Of a stretch of 64,000 bases of DNA, positions 39,822 through 51,130 are shown piece by piece (the first letter of the stretch is position 1; every line of letters begins with the position of its first letter). Source of the stretch: Taeniopygia guttata (Eukaryota; Chordata; Aves; Passeriformes; Estrildidae); assembly GCF_048771995.1 (NCBI RefSeq), contig NC_133030.1, positions 42,626,001 to 42,690,000 of the forward strand, in the 5' to 3' direction. The position numbers and the translations under genes are program-made. The notes beneath the pieces were generated by a model. The model saw nothing but the letters and a program-made list of their open reading frames with translations, did no database searches and had not been told where the DNA came from.

Positions 39822-41309
39822 CATGGCAGGAGGCAGGACAAATGTAACTCAGTGAAGAAGGACAGTAGGATCACTGCTTTCTGCAACAGAGCTGCATTAA
39901 AGAGCTTAAGTAGAGCCACTTCATTTTTCTACAATTGAATTTGTAAAAATTAGACTCCTAAAGGAAACAAATAGTCAGGAACAATGTAGTTTTATGCTCT
40001 GTGAATGTATTTGTGTCAAATTAAGAGAAAATCTACACTTCTGCAGAGGGTAGGAAGAAATGTGATTCATTGGTAATTTAAAATAGAAAATCTTACACTT
40101 AAATCCACTAGAGAAAGAAATATGATACATTCCAAAAGCCTTTGGGGTTTGCCCATACTCTATGTGGCGGAATGTGATTGTGTTGCTTCAGGAAGAATTT
40201 GGGGAAGAAATCCTGGTTTGGGTGCTTTTATGTTTATACTTTCCTGGCTTTACACAGAAATGAATATTAAGAATGCAATTACTTCAAGGAAGTTGGGCTC
40301 TGAAAGAAAGTGAATTTTACATGAGGACAGAACCAGTAGCATGTTACTAAGGGCATAATGGAATCATTCTAAGAGAGAATGGGCTTTCTTCTGTCTTTCA
40401 GGATTTTAGAACATTTGATTATTTCTTCCAACATGTCCCCCTGCCCTGCCTGCTAGAATGCCAAGAGAAGGCCACTTTCTTTCATTCCCTTTTGCTACCA
40501 TATTTAGGCTGGTCAAAATCAGGCCCTGTGAATAGATGTAGTGATGAGGCCCATTCATCAATCTCAAACACAGGTGGCCTGTCCATCCATAATTTTACCA
40601 TGAGTTTTTATTCCTCTTCTGTTAAATAAGAATTTTATTATCAAGAGCGCAATGGTAAGTGCTTTACCAAAGAATTCCTCCACCAATTGGTAGGTATATT
40701 GAATTGCTTGTACATTCAGTATAGCTGTATCCCTACAATGAAAATGCTTAGATTGTGGAATCAAGGTAAAGAGGCTTCATACATCAGAGCAACAGCTGCT
40801 GCAGTGAAATATACCCTTCTTTGTACTTTCTCTCACTGTGATTGTTTGTGATATGGGCAATCCAAGACTTATGGAAATTGCTTCTCAGCTGGTGTAAACT
40901 GGTACACTGCAGTGAAAGCAAATGAGCTCTGCCACCGTACACCACATTGTAGCTGGCTTCTGGTGTCACTAGGTAAATGTTTCCTTGCTTTTAAGTGGTC
41001 AGGTTTTATGCATGCAGTAAGTAACTACAGGGTTTTCAGCAACCTAAAACAACCCTAAGCATGGTTTTAGCACACAGTTTTCCTTTCCAACTGCATACCT
41101 ACACAAGGGGAAATACTCCCATCAGGTAAGTGGAACACTGGTGAAAAGTGAGTGAGAGAGTCTGGGGGAGCAGTAGTGACAGCCAAGTCTCATCTGTGTT
41201 GGCAATGTACCATGACAGGCCAAGGGAGCAGAATGGGCAGGCTGCAAACACTGGCCTTTGCATGAGACTGGATTGTGCTGTGTGCAGTCAGGACACCAGG
41301 AAGCAGTGA

Positions 41310-41555
41310 GGGTTTGTTCTGGTGAGATGTTCAGCTCTGGGCACCAGCAGCAAAAAAAATGCAGAGGAAATTTGGAAGGTAGTAAGAGAAGAACAACAAA
41401 AATGATAACAGAGCTGGAGGGATTGTTTTTATGAGAGAAGATCAAAAGAACTAAATATGTGAAGCTTGGCTAAGTGATGACTAAGAAGGGAACGGGAAAA
41501 CTACCTACAACTGTTTGAAAGGATATAAACACTAGAGGTGAGCAGACAGCGGGGA
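41310..41555 (+). mobile_element. Ancient CR1 internal fragment
   Basis: A diverged CR1 piece in plus orientation, from the part just before the 3' region. The recognisable order is GTTCAGCTCTGGGCACCAG (near 41328), an A-rich insert, then GAACAACAAAAATGATAACA (near 41391), GAGCTGGAGGGA, an AAGATCAAAAGAACT block matching the usual AGGCTGAAAGAACT, and ACTGTTTGAAAGGATATAAA (near 41510). No open frame remains. Edges are uncertain, and divergence suggests it is among the oldest repeats in the window. Confidence 0.7.
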
Positions 41556-42769
41556 CAAATAGTCTGAATTTGAAAGTCATTTTCAGTTCAGCTGTGTTTC
41601 TGCCTTTAGTAATCCTTTCTGTTAAGACTTGTGCTTTACTGAAAAAATTCTCAGGGAATATTACACTTGTATATTCAAATGCTTCAGTATTTGCAAGGGA
41701 ATTCTGAAATATAAATTCAGTCTCCAAATTGAAATTTGCTTTGGTTTACATAAATCACTTAGTGTATAGTGTATACCTTGCACTAATCAGCAGTATGCAA
41801 TTTTTTTGCATGGCAAGTCAAATATATGGTTGAAAACTGTATTTGCAGTTTTAACATGGTATTTGTATGCCCCCTTGATGCAATTATTTAGTTAACCAAG
41901 TAATGCAGGATAGGTTCCAAATGCTTTCTATCAGCTTTTCACAAAAAAGTGAGACATTTGCTTTTGTTGACAGGCTGTATTTTATAAATTGTGAGATTTG
42001 CATGTTGAAATGTTGGGGGAAATATTTTTTTCTTTGACAAGAGTTAAAAGTCACTAGATCCCAACACCACAGTATACACTATGTGTATAAGAGCTGTTGG
42101 TGCAGTTTTGTGAAGTTATCAAGGTGTGCTTGTGCACTGTGAGGGAGGTCTTCTCTAATTTTTTGGTGCACAGTTTGTCAGATGAGAAAGGTGAATTTAG
42201 CTCCTGTGACCCTCCATGGGCATTTAGAGCAATTGAATTAAGAAGAAATTTCAGAATGAGTATAAGAAAATATTCTGTTACTGGTGAAATTTTCTCCTCC
42301 TGGAGGTCCACTTGTCATTTAAAGCTCTTGGGCAAAGCAGTGAAGTGGTTCCTGGGAAAGCCTCAGGTGAACTGACTAATTTGGTAAGTCATTTTCAACT
42401 TTGGTGATTTGTGAATCAGACATTAAGATTCCATGTTAATACTCATCAACAGGCTTTTCTAAGCATCTTTCCCTGTTAATGCAGGATTGATGCCTGCTGC
42501 TCAGTGAATAACAAGAAAAATACGGTCAGCTGTGTAGATACCCACAGTTGTTTCCAGAGGCGTTTTCTTCAAGAGCATATGTATGCACGCACGCGTCAAC
42601 GCACACTGTACACAAAAACTACAGGCTTTGACCTATGCAAACACACACCAAATTATTGCTTTCTATAAACAAATTAGCATACTTTAAAAGGTGAAAATCT
42701 CTATAAAATTGTCTGCCCTGTTGTTTATGGTGTGAGTAGAGGATGCACTACATTACAGAGGGGCTCACA
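41556..42769. other. Non-coding stretch
   Basis: No gene or repeat recognised. A short CpG-containing alternation lies at 42585-42605 (GCACGCACGCGTCAACGCAC). Overlapping frames of 85-92 codons at 42054-42375 on both strands are chance. Confidence 0.65.
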
Positions 42770-43020
42770 TTTCTCTCTTCTCCCCCCCTCTCTAAATGGA
42801 CGTGTGCTCCGTCCGTTTCACCATTGTTCCTGCCAGCCCGATCCCAGCAGGGGTTCCCTAATTAGCAATCTCTTCATTTCCAATCAAAGCACAAAGCGGC
42901 CCCAAAAGCCTCTCTTTATGAGGGAGCTGAGTGGTGGCTGGGGACGTGGAGTGGGATAATTGCCTTCGCCACTGGCAGCAGTAAGCAGCCTGGCTAATTC
43001 ATTATTGTAATAACTTTGCT
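42770..43020. promoter_or_regulatory. Candidate conserved non-coding element (enhancer-like)
   Basis: A block with retained CpGs (GGACGTG, CCGTCCG, CCCGAT, AAGCGG, GGACGTGG, TTCGCC) and dense developmental motifs: SOX-type ATTGTT at 42823-42828; palindromic homeodomain CTAATTAG at 42858-42865; TCF/LEF-type AATCAAAG at 42882-42889; and GATAATTGCC and GGCTAATTCATTATTG near the right edge (42955-43007). There is no supported reading frame. The pattern fits a distal developmental enhancer responsive to homeodomain and Wnt inputs. The functional reading is inference. Confidence 0.5.
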
Positions 43021-43027
43021 TGTCCTT

Positions 43028-43045
43028 GGGGAGGGGGGGCTAGGG
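43028..43045 (+). other. G-quadruplex-forming motif
   Basis: G runs 43028-43031, 43033-43035, 43037-43039 (within a G7) and 43043-43045, with loops of 1, 1 and 3, directly follow the enhancer-like block at 42770-43020. Short loops predict a stable quadruplex. Confidence 0.65.
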
Positions 43046-46000
43046 TGAGGAGGACTGAGCCTGGCAGTGCTAGCTGAGGACAGGGGGAAGGGGGAATCCA
43101 GCCAGAACTGAGGTAGGAGATGGGAAAAATTGGCAGGAAAGAAGAAACCTTTCAATATTTTTCTCCCTGCCTCCCCCCCGCCCCCTTAAATAAATTGAGG
43201 GTTAAATTAATTTGTGGCGTAGTAGCCAGTGCTCCCTGAGCAAGACTGCCATGAGCACCCTCTGCTCTGCCCTTGTCATGCTCACAGAGAGGGATGTCTA
43301 GAAAGGCGTGTAAGTTGGCCCCAGGAATGCTGGGAGGCTGGGACTTGGAGGATTAGGAAAACTCAGGAGTTGCCTCTCAGTTCAGGAAGGAAAAGCTGAC
43401 ACTCAAGCATTGACAGAAGGCTGTATGACTGAGGTACCCACAGTTTGTGACTTTCAGTGATTCACAAGAAGTCACTAGTCCTTGTGTGGAGATTGCATGT
43501 TGTACAGCTTCAAAGGAGTCCAGAACTGACAAATCCTATAGCAGAGCTTTGTTCTTATCTGTTGTCTCTTTAAAATACATTTAATGTATGTAAGACTTGC
43601 TTCCTTTTCTGTAGACAGCAGATTTGTGTTTGCTGGAGCTCTGTTGGCTTTCAGGAGCCATCAAGGCTCTGCCCTTGTGAACAGAGTGCTAAGCTGAGGT
43701 GCCAGCAACTTACTGAGCTGCCAAAGGGAACAGGCAGTGGTGGTGGCTTCTTCCTCTTCCTTGAAGAGAAATGTCTGTGGTGTGCCACAGTAAATTTCTT
43801 AGGATTTTACTTTTGGAAAGTGTACATATTTTAAGTAGGTAAGACTAGTAATATAATTTCAGACCCTCTGGTTCTTCTTTTATTTCTTTGTGCTTATCTC
43901 AAATTGGTGTGGCAGGGTTTTGTTTATTCCATCTCACTGATGGGACAGCTCCTTCTCTGAATCCTTTGAGCTGATACTGCTGCGTACATTCATGAAGCCT
44001 GTCACTCTGAGATGACCACCATTCATGTTTCTGCACTCAAGTGGCTGGTAATGAAGCTATGTATTTTACTGTCAGACTTTTTTTCATTGAAAATTATTAT
44101 TTCTGACATAAAATATAACTAAAAAAAACCAAACCAGTGACATCAAAATGCAAGTGCCAAACATGCAAATACGTGTGTGGCAGGAGCAGTTTAAAATTAA
44201 ATCATGCCCTTGTAATAATTAGCGAACACTTAATTCTAGAGATATTTGTATTGTATTTGTGTTATGGAGAGAGACATGAAGCAATTTCTAAGCCTGAGGG
44301 GCATTTCAGTGATATGTAACAGATCCTTTGAGTCCCAAACAGTTTATCCACCTAAGACACAAAATGTTTACTGGGAGGAGATAGTTTTGAGGTAGTTGAG
44401 TAAGGCAATGGAGAATTAACAGCTATTTGGAGCAAAATTTATAGTTGTTGTTGTCCAGACTCTAGCAAGAAGTGCTGTTTTCCCAGCTTCCTTATGCTAG
44501 GTGCTGGCTAGCAGGTTTCTCCACTTCTGAAGCAGATGTTCAATCTCTTGGACACTGTGCAGCACACAGATGAAGGAATTTCAGCAAGAACAAACTTCTG
44601 GTACCAACGTCCATAGAGATAATGCTAATGTCCCAAGAGAAAACATTAATTTTCATGTTTTCATTTTATTTTCATGCCTATTCATTTGTATTTTTCCATG
44701 ATCAATGCTGTAGTCCTGACTGTGTTGTGCTTTTTGCTGTCTGATGTAAACACCACCCAGGAAGGTATGTTCAAATAGGACAATGAGTGCATACAATGAG
44801 ACTTATGGGGGATTTCAATCACTTGCTTTGTATCCTGTGCCATTTCTAGGCTTCTGGATCGTTTTTGTCAAAGGATCATTTTAGCAGTGGTGGGGGATTT
44901 ACACATCTCCTAGCTTGCCCAGTTAATAAGTTGCAGCAGTGACAGCACATAGTATTGATGTGAGTTCCTGTAGATAACTCTGCTAGACAGGGAAATATCC
45001 CTCTTTGTACATTTGTAGGATTCTCCATCATGTGGTATGTTCTACTCTTGCTTTGCATTTATCTCTCCAACCCATTTAGAGTACTTTAACTGTGTGGAAG
45101 GTGTAGTGACCAAGAGTTAAAACCATGAGTGGATAGATTATTTGAATTAATTGTTTCTTTTCCTTGTGTTTGCATCTGCTTGGGGATGAGGATAATCTTC
45201 AATCCTGTTTCTGATGGTTTAAGATGATGTGGATCTTAAGAGCTTCTGGTAGGTAAACTGGGGAAAGGCAGTTCCAAGGGTTGAAAGACAGCTGACATGC
45301 AGCACATTGGCCTAAGTTTGGTGGGATGCCAGGGTATGGACAAAGGTTGATGGCGTAACAATGGGAATTTTAGTCTTGACTTCGCTTTTAGTCTGAGACC
45401 CTCAATTGTTGCATTGCTAGCAATTGCTTGTGGAGAGGTAAGAAATTGTGGCAATGGGCATGAGAAGGAATATTAATGATCCAATTTCCAGCTGAGTTCC
45501 ACTCCAAGGCCTCGCTGGGTGATGTGCATTTTTAATCATAACAAACCAGAATGAGAAGGAGCTGCTTGCAGCAAGGCAGGACTGTGTGTGGAGCCACAGT
45601 GTGTGACACCATCTCAGACCTTTGCCCGCTGCTCAGGGGAGACACAAGGCTGCTCTGCTTGCTTGAGTGCCACCACAAACTAGGTTGGACTGTGACAGTA
45701 AAACCTGGATCACCACTAGAAGTGCAACCAAGGAAGAGGTATAGTAACTGTCTTGAATAGCCTAAAGCTCTTGACTGGAAGAAATCACTGAATTCAATGG
45801 GAAATTTGGGCCAAAATTGGCCCTGACTCAAAAGGAGCAGAAATATAATTTCTAGATGCTAGATAGCATTGTGTTATAGCCATGCTGAATTTCCTGCTAG
45901 CTATTTTTGCAGTATTGATGGTTTCTGTGATAGGGTCTTCTCACTTGTTTGCGTTTCTGGAAAGGGATTTCTTTGACTTTTGAGGCCATGCAGTCTGTCT

Positions 46001-47689
46001 GAGCGATATACCCAACAGTTCTGTGTATCTCTCAGATTCTCACAGAATTTAGGAGAACCCTGGAGGTTTTCTTTTCTTCTGAGGTGTTTTTCATTCCAAA
46101 CTTTCAGCTACACAGAGCTTTGCAGTACTACTTTGGGAGCTCATCATCACAGAGTTCAAGTAGCCAGCAGGAGTTGCTGCTGAGGGATGTGCAGGCCTCC
46201 TTATCTGGGGATGAGTGTTCTATGATCATTTAACAGTGGGACTTGCAGCTCTGTGCTTGATGCATGTTTGGGAATGTGCCAGCTGTGTACCTGCTAAGCT
46301 TCAAGCTCTATGTCTCAGGACAGCTCCCTCTTCACTTGTTAATATTTTACTCTTAGTGACTTTGTAACTTCTTTGTCTTTAGGGCTAAATGGCTGGTAGT
46401 CACTTGCCCCAGTTAGTTCCATAGTTGTGTATGTGGTGCACAAGCACAGCCTTTTTGTGGCAGAGGTGTCTGATACATCTCAGGGGCAGAAGGAGCAGCA
46501 GCCTCGCTTTCTCAATACAGGAGTGTATTGTTTCCATGCAAGCTAAGCAGGACAGTCATTCTGCCTAGCAGAAGGCGGGGGTGCCACACTCTCTCACTAC
46601 AGTGCAGGAGTTATGGGAGGAACAAACAGTTGTCTCACATCCCTTCAAGTGTATATTAAAGTCAGAAATTAGAACTGATTTTCCTCTTAGAGTTTTCAGC
46701 AGTCATTTGGTTGCTTCTCTGTATGTTATTGCTAGTCCAAACTAGGGAAAAGGGATGAAGTACTGCATGCCCAGTCTTTGTAGCATCATGTTTTATGTAT
46801 CTGGCAGAGAAAAGGTGTCTGGTGTTTCATATCCCAGTACTCTTGCTCATTATTTTCAAGTAAACAGGATGAAACTGAAAGAGATATGGGAAAACTCCTG
46901 TCCTGCTTTTTATGCCATTAAACTGAGAGCTAGCATTCTCTGGGATGTTCTGTGCTGATGCAGCCGTCTGTATTATGCAAGCAAGGGTTAGAGCATTGCT
47001 GCAGCAAGATGGAATGCTTTATTTCATAGGAGGAGTTTATGAAAGAACACACACATGCTCCTGCAAAATACAGACCAGCCAGGCCACTAGGGCCTGCCAC
47101 AGTGCCAGAGAAAATGCCAGCAGCTTTAAACTTCTCTTTCTCTAAGGAATAAATGTTACGTGATTTGTGCACGAGGGAGGGAATTCACTGAAGTGGTTGA
47201 GGAAGGAGTGGAAAGGGGAAGGGAGGAGGTGCCTTTCACCATATAGTAGATGTTGCCTCTGGCATGAGTGCAGGACAGTGAGCAGTTTATACATGTTGTG
47301 TTCATGCAGCAAGTCTGGCCCTGAGAGAGGCACCACTTGGCAAAGCTGCCCCGCTGCTGCTGCTGCTTGACACCCAAGCAGCTAATATGCCTCCTTCATA
47401 AAAGGCTCTGGCTTTTAAAATGTTTAAACCTGCAATTCTGTTTGGCACTGGTCCTCTCCTGGCAGAGGGAGGGGGCTGCCAAATGGGTATAGTTTACTGC
47501 GATTTTTAAAATCTTTTGGAGGGAAGATGGATGCCATTTGCTGAGATAGGTGTTTGTTGCCCAGGCAAAACTCCCAGTGTATTTACAGCAGCTCTGCAGG
47601 GTCTGTGTATGTGTGTGGTAAGCGTGTGTGTGCATGTACACGCTTGTGTATGCCTTTATTTCCATGCTCCGGCTGCCTGCCTCTGATTT
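43046..47689. other. Non-coding stretch, no recognised gene
   Basis: No gene or interspersed repeat recognised. It includes a C-rich run (CCTCCCCCCCGCCCCC, 43171-43186) and alternating TG/CA-like sequence at 47600-47652. Open frames of up to 99 codons (45532-45831, minus) have no domain. CpGs are sparse throughout, in contrast to both flanking blocks. Confidence 0.6.
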
Positions 47690-47960
47690 AAGGGCAGGTT
47701 TTATTCCCCAGCTGCCTCAGGGCTCCTCTTTTCTGATTGCATTAAAGTCTCTGTAATTCTCCCCTCATTAATGATTGGCATATTTTTACCTCTCACTAAA
47801 GGAGCTTGGAGGCAACTCCCGTGGGGCCCTGCTCGCCAAATGAAACAATTTCATCCTGCTCCAGAAACGCATTAAAAAGGGTTTGTCAGGATCTTATCGC
47901 TAGTTAGGGAAAGCTAATCAAATTACTTCTATTTATTAGCTGCTGCAGCAATGTGTCATT
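47690..47960. promoter_or_regulatory. Candidate conserved non-coding element (homeodomain-rich)
   Basis: Complex, gene-free sequence with several homeodomain sites: ATTAATGATTGG (47767-47778, HOX/PBX-like) and TAATCAAATTA at 47915-47925, an exact TAAT-N3-ATTA 'P3' palindrome of the type bound cooperatively by paired-class homeodomain dimers. Retained CpGs lie in CTCCCGTGG, GCTCGCC, AAACGCATT and TATCGCTAG. It sits just beside the open frame at 47964-48365 but shows no splice junction with it. The enhancer function is inference. Confidence 0.5.
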
Positions 47961-47963
47961 CCA

Positions 47964-48365
47964 TCAAGTACAGGTAGTGGGACAGGCAGGCATTGCGTGG
48001 TGAGCTCTGTGCATCCAGCACTGCTGCCTTGATCTGCACAACAGCATCTCTTGCCAGGGGAGGCTGAGGACCAAGAGAAGCTCTGAACTTCCCAGTGACA
48101 GTGCTTCTGTCACCACTGCCATGGGACCTCTCATTTGCTGTCCCTCTTTGTTCGTCTTTTCCAGTGGACTCTCCAAAACCCCTTTGTAGTAGCATTCCTG
48201 AGCTTTTAACATTGAATCCACTTCCGTATTTGCCTGATCACTTCTTGCTGTTGCTGATTGTATTTTGCTACTGACTGTTTTGAGGTGGTTTAGGTTTTTT
48301 GGCAAGTTTAACTCAGTGTTAAACCAGTCTAGGAATGATTTGTTCCTTTTCCTTGAACCTGGCAT
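47964..48365 (-). other. Open reading frame of 133 codons, doubtful coding status
   Basis: A minus-strand frame starting MPGSRKRNKSFLDWFNTELN. The first ~80 residues are hydrophilic and of balanced, protein-like composition; the last ~50 are leucine-, serine- and cysteine-rich and look non-coding. A splice-acceptor-like sequence (TGCTTGTCATGCCAG) lies at the start of the frame, so the reading could begin as an internal exon instead of at the ATG. No good donor follows, and a second open frame (48195-47956) overlaps in another register. I recognise no family. A frame this long is expected by chance a few times in 64 kb, so it is listed only as a possible relic. Confidence 0.15.
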
Positions 48366-49439
48366 GACAAGCAGGACAATGGGGAGAGATTATGGCAATT
48401 GTAACAGAAATAAATATTTTTTTACTTCATAAGACTTTCATGAAATATATTTTACTCAAGCTTTCTTTTTCTTTTTTGTTCTTTTTTTTTTTTCCCAGTA
48501 CATGTGGTCTGCAAAAGTAATTACAATTGAGGGAATGGGGAAAAAAGTGACTGAGTCTGTTGAATAAAAGGACTTAGATGGGACTCTGAAAAGGGAACCA
48601 ATTCTTTCTGGACTGTTGCTGATTGCATGAACAGTAGTGGTTTGTGAAGCAAGAGGTGTGAACTCAGAATAAAGCTCACTCTTTTATGGATTTCACATGT
48701 GGAATGTGTATGTCCTTCATGCACATACACTGTGCACTTGTATTTGCAACAATGTATGCACTCCCACTCTTGCACATGGTCTTAATTTCCCCAGGTGCTG
48801 TTCCTCCTGTGGGCTTGCTGCTGTCTCAGAAGGGACACGGATGCAGGCGCCTGACATGTGCTTTCAAACTTTAGAAAGTATAAATCTGCTTCCACCTTTT
48901 AACCATTCCTTTCATCTTCAAACTGAGAGCGAGGAAATCTCTGCTGTTTGACATAAACATGAATTGGACGGTGAAAATGGGCTCGTTTCCAGGTAAAGCT
49001 GATCTCACATTAAAAAACTCCCACTTGAATTATACCATGTAGTGGATATATTTGCATGAAGTGAAGTGTTCTAAATATAGTTACAGTGATTCACAATGAC
49101 GATACTGCTGTGCACACGTGTAAACCTTTGCTGTTTCATTTTGTGCGCACCAACATTTTACCTCTAGCACAAAATCCTGGGACAGCAGTGAAAACACAGT
49201 GTTCTCATGTATAAGCAGACATTTAAGCCCACTGGCATGCACATTGTGTGTGGTGTTGGTTTTGCTCAGGGAAGGTTTGTGCTGGCCCTCAGGATTTTGC
49301 AGCTGTACGTACACCGACGCACGCTCCGTGTTTGCATAGAACTGATGGAGTGCTTACAGGTTGGACAGCGTTCTGGCACTACAAGCAATGATTCCTGGTT
49401 TGGTGGGGGGCAGGCAAGTGCCCCAGCTGCTATAACAGT
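48366..49439. other. Non-coding stretch, partly CpG-bearing
   Basis: No gene recognised. A T-rich tract lies at 48463-48495. A segment at 48920-49000 (GAGAGCGAGG, GGACGGTG, GGCTCGTTTCCAGGTAAAG) has a splice-donor-like CAG/GTAAAG near 48994, and 49305-49332 has five CpGs in under 30 bases (TACGTACACCGACGCACGCT). Neither is supported by a frame with both borders. Confidence 0.5.
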
Positions 49440-49880
49440 GAGGATTCATTCAGTGTATGGGGTGTGGCTGCCAAGCTGCGGGGCCCTGAGCGCGTTCCCA
49501 GGAGCGGCGGTGTGGCAGGCCTAGCGGGGGGGTCCGGCCCCATCAGCCCCATGCAGCGAGCCACGCTCCACATCCCCATTATCCACACCGTTCAAAAGGC
49601 AGTCCTGAGCGGACCATCACGCTCCACAAAAGGCTGTATCGATTGGGCTGTCGGAGCATTTCCCGGGGTCCTTTATATCTCTTTGCTTCCTCGTTCAGTA
49701 ATGAAGAGGCCGAGCGCGGAGAGTCAGCAGACTCCCAGCTGCTGGGATTTCTTCATCTTCTCATCAGGATTTTAATTAGACACGTCCGAGAGGGCAGCAC
49801 CGTGTGAGGGCAGGCGGGAGCTTTATCAAGCAGGCCACTTCTTTAATTACTGTTTACTGACAGATAACAAGGGAGGGGAG
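49440..49880. promoter_or_regulatory. CpG-rich candidate regulatory element
   Basis: The most CpG-dense stretch of the window: about 23 CpGs between 49478 and 49825. The left third is GC-rich (GAGCGCGTTC, GAGCGGCGG, TAGCGGGGGGG, TCCGGCCCC). The middle and right parts are mixed sequence with CpG retained (GTATCGATTGG, TTCCCGGGG, GCCGAGCGCGGAG, CACGTCCGAG). Motifs seen include CCTTTATATCTCTTTG (49669-49684), TTTTAATTAG (49770-49779), TTAATTAC and TGTTTAC (49843-49857, homeodomain and forkhead). It could be a small CpG island with an orphan promoter or a conserved enhancer. No first exon with a clear donor was found. Confidence 0.5.
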
Positions 49881-50989
49881 GTGGCAGCAGATTGTTGCAG
49901 GGGGAAGCGGGGAAAGGACGTCAGTCCCCAGAGTGTGCACTCAGCAAGAAGGCCTTTGCTAGGGATCGAGTGGAAATTGTTCTGCTCTCCCCACCCTGAC
50001 ATCCTATTTACCTGTTGCCAGAATGGGAAAGGTTCCCCTTGCCCTTTTCCTAGAGAACAGAAAATAGATCTGAAAGGTGTTAAGGGCCAGAAACCGAAGG
50101 AGTGAAACACACACATTTGGTTAGAGAAAAATGAGAGAACTGGCTCTTCTAAGCTACCAGGATCCTCACCTGAGTGGTCCTTCCCAGCCCTGAGCTTCCC
50201 TGTGGATTTTCTGACACTGCACAGTAGGAATCAAAATTATTTTCTTCTTCTGTCTGAAACTGTCAGCCTTCCTCTCTCCCACTACCACCATGGCTGTTTT
50301 GTCTGCAAGAAACCTTCTTCCATCTTTCCATGTGTCTTCGGCACTGGTGGTATGAGGGCAGTCTGCTCTGTGGTGCTTCTGACATGGCCTTCATCCCTGC
50401 TGTCTTTTGGGCCAATTCTGCACTTGGTATGAATACTAGCTTCAGCCAGTCCTCTTCTGTTTGACCCCAGAATACACACACCCCTCCCATCTTCTGTCTC
50501 CTTCCCCTTAAGGTGTTTTTTGGACATCATTTGTATCATGGCTGCTGTGTCCTGCTGGATCAAAGCCCTGTTTTCAGTTTTGTAGAGCTACATTCTGATT
50601 GTTTTGTGTTTTGACAGCGGACTGATGTTCACAGTCCCCCACAGAGCAAGAGGCTGGGTAGATCACTGCTCCCTGGCTCAGCCAGCCCCTTGGGACAGAC
50701 AGTGCCTGCAGTGGAGTGCAGCTGTTAGTGTCCACAAGAACAGTCCTATGGTGAACTAAACTCAGCAGAAATTTTCTCTGAAGATCATGCCACAGTCTTG
50801 GCTGCATTTTTATCCACTGTAAGGCACTCTGATGCTTCCAAAATACTGTTGCCATCCCAAAATGTAAGATGGCATGTGCCAGAGCTTGGTTTCCATTGTT
50901 GCCAATAAACTCCCACTACTCTGAGCAGAACAAGATCTGGAGGATGTGCTTGGGATCAGCAAGGACTTGGTAATTGGACTGTTGTTCTT
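49881..50989. other. Non-coding stretch
   Basis: No gene or repeat recognised. Open frames of 74-93 codons overlap on both strands (50202-50563) and have no domain or splice support. Confidence 0.65.
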
Positions 50990-51130
50990 TCATTTTGCTA
51001 CGCAGTAGCGAGCAGATTATAGAACCCACACATTATAGATTTTCTGTCATCCCTCATGAATCAAGCTCCACCGTCTTATTTACTGTCGGCCAAGGCCTGT
51101 GAATAACATCACCGAGGGATCCGCTCCCAA
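50990..51130. promoter_or_regulatory. Candidate conserved non-coding element
   Basis: A short block with six CpGs (TACGCAG, AGCGAGC, CACCGTC, GTCGGCC, ACCGAGG, TCCGCTC), a duplicated ATTATAGA (51016-51023 and 51032-51039), ATGAATCAA and a forkhead-like TTATTTACTG (51077-51086). No reading frame with splice borders. Confidence 0.4.

Larger units (their letters stand above)
33594..41309. other. Long non-coding stretch, no recognised gene
   Basis: About 7.7 kb without a recognised gene or interspersed repeat. It contains a T run at 35943-35961 followed by CAGGATTTC (a splice-acceptor look-alike with no supporting frame), the T40 tract at 36417-36456, and a perfect 24-base palindromic hairpin at 39798-39821. 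Open frames reach 107 codons (37964-38287) with no domain. Confidence 0.6.

Noticed and set aside
49789..49799. Second CTCF-like core (AGAGGGCAG) in the CpG-dense block
   Set aside because: Only the GGC half of the consensus matches; the upstream CCA part is absent.
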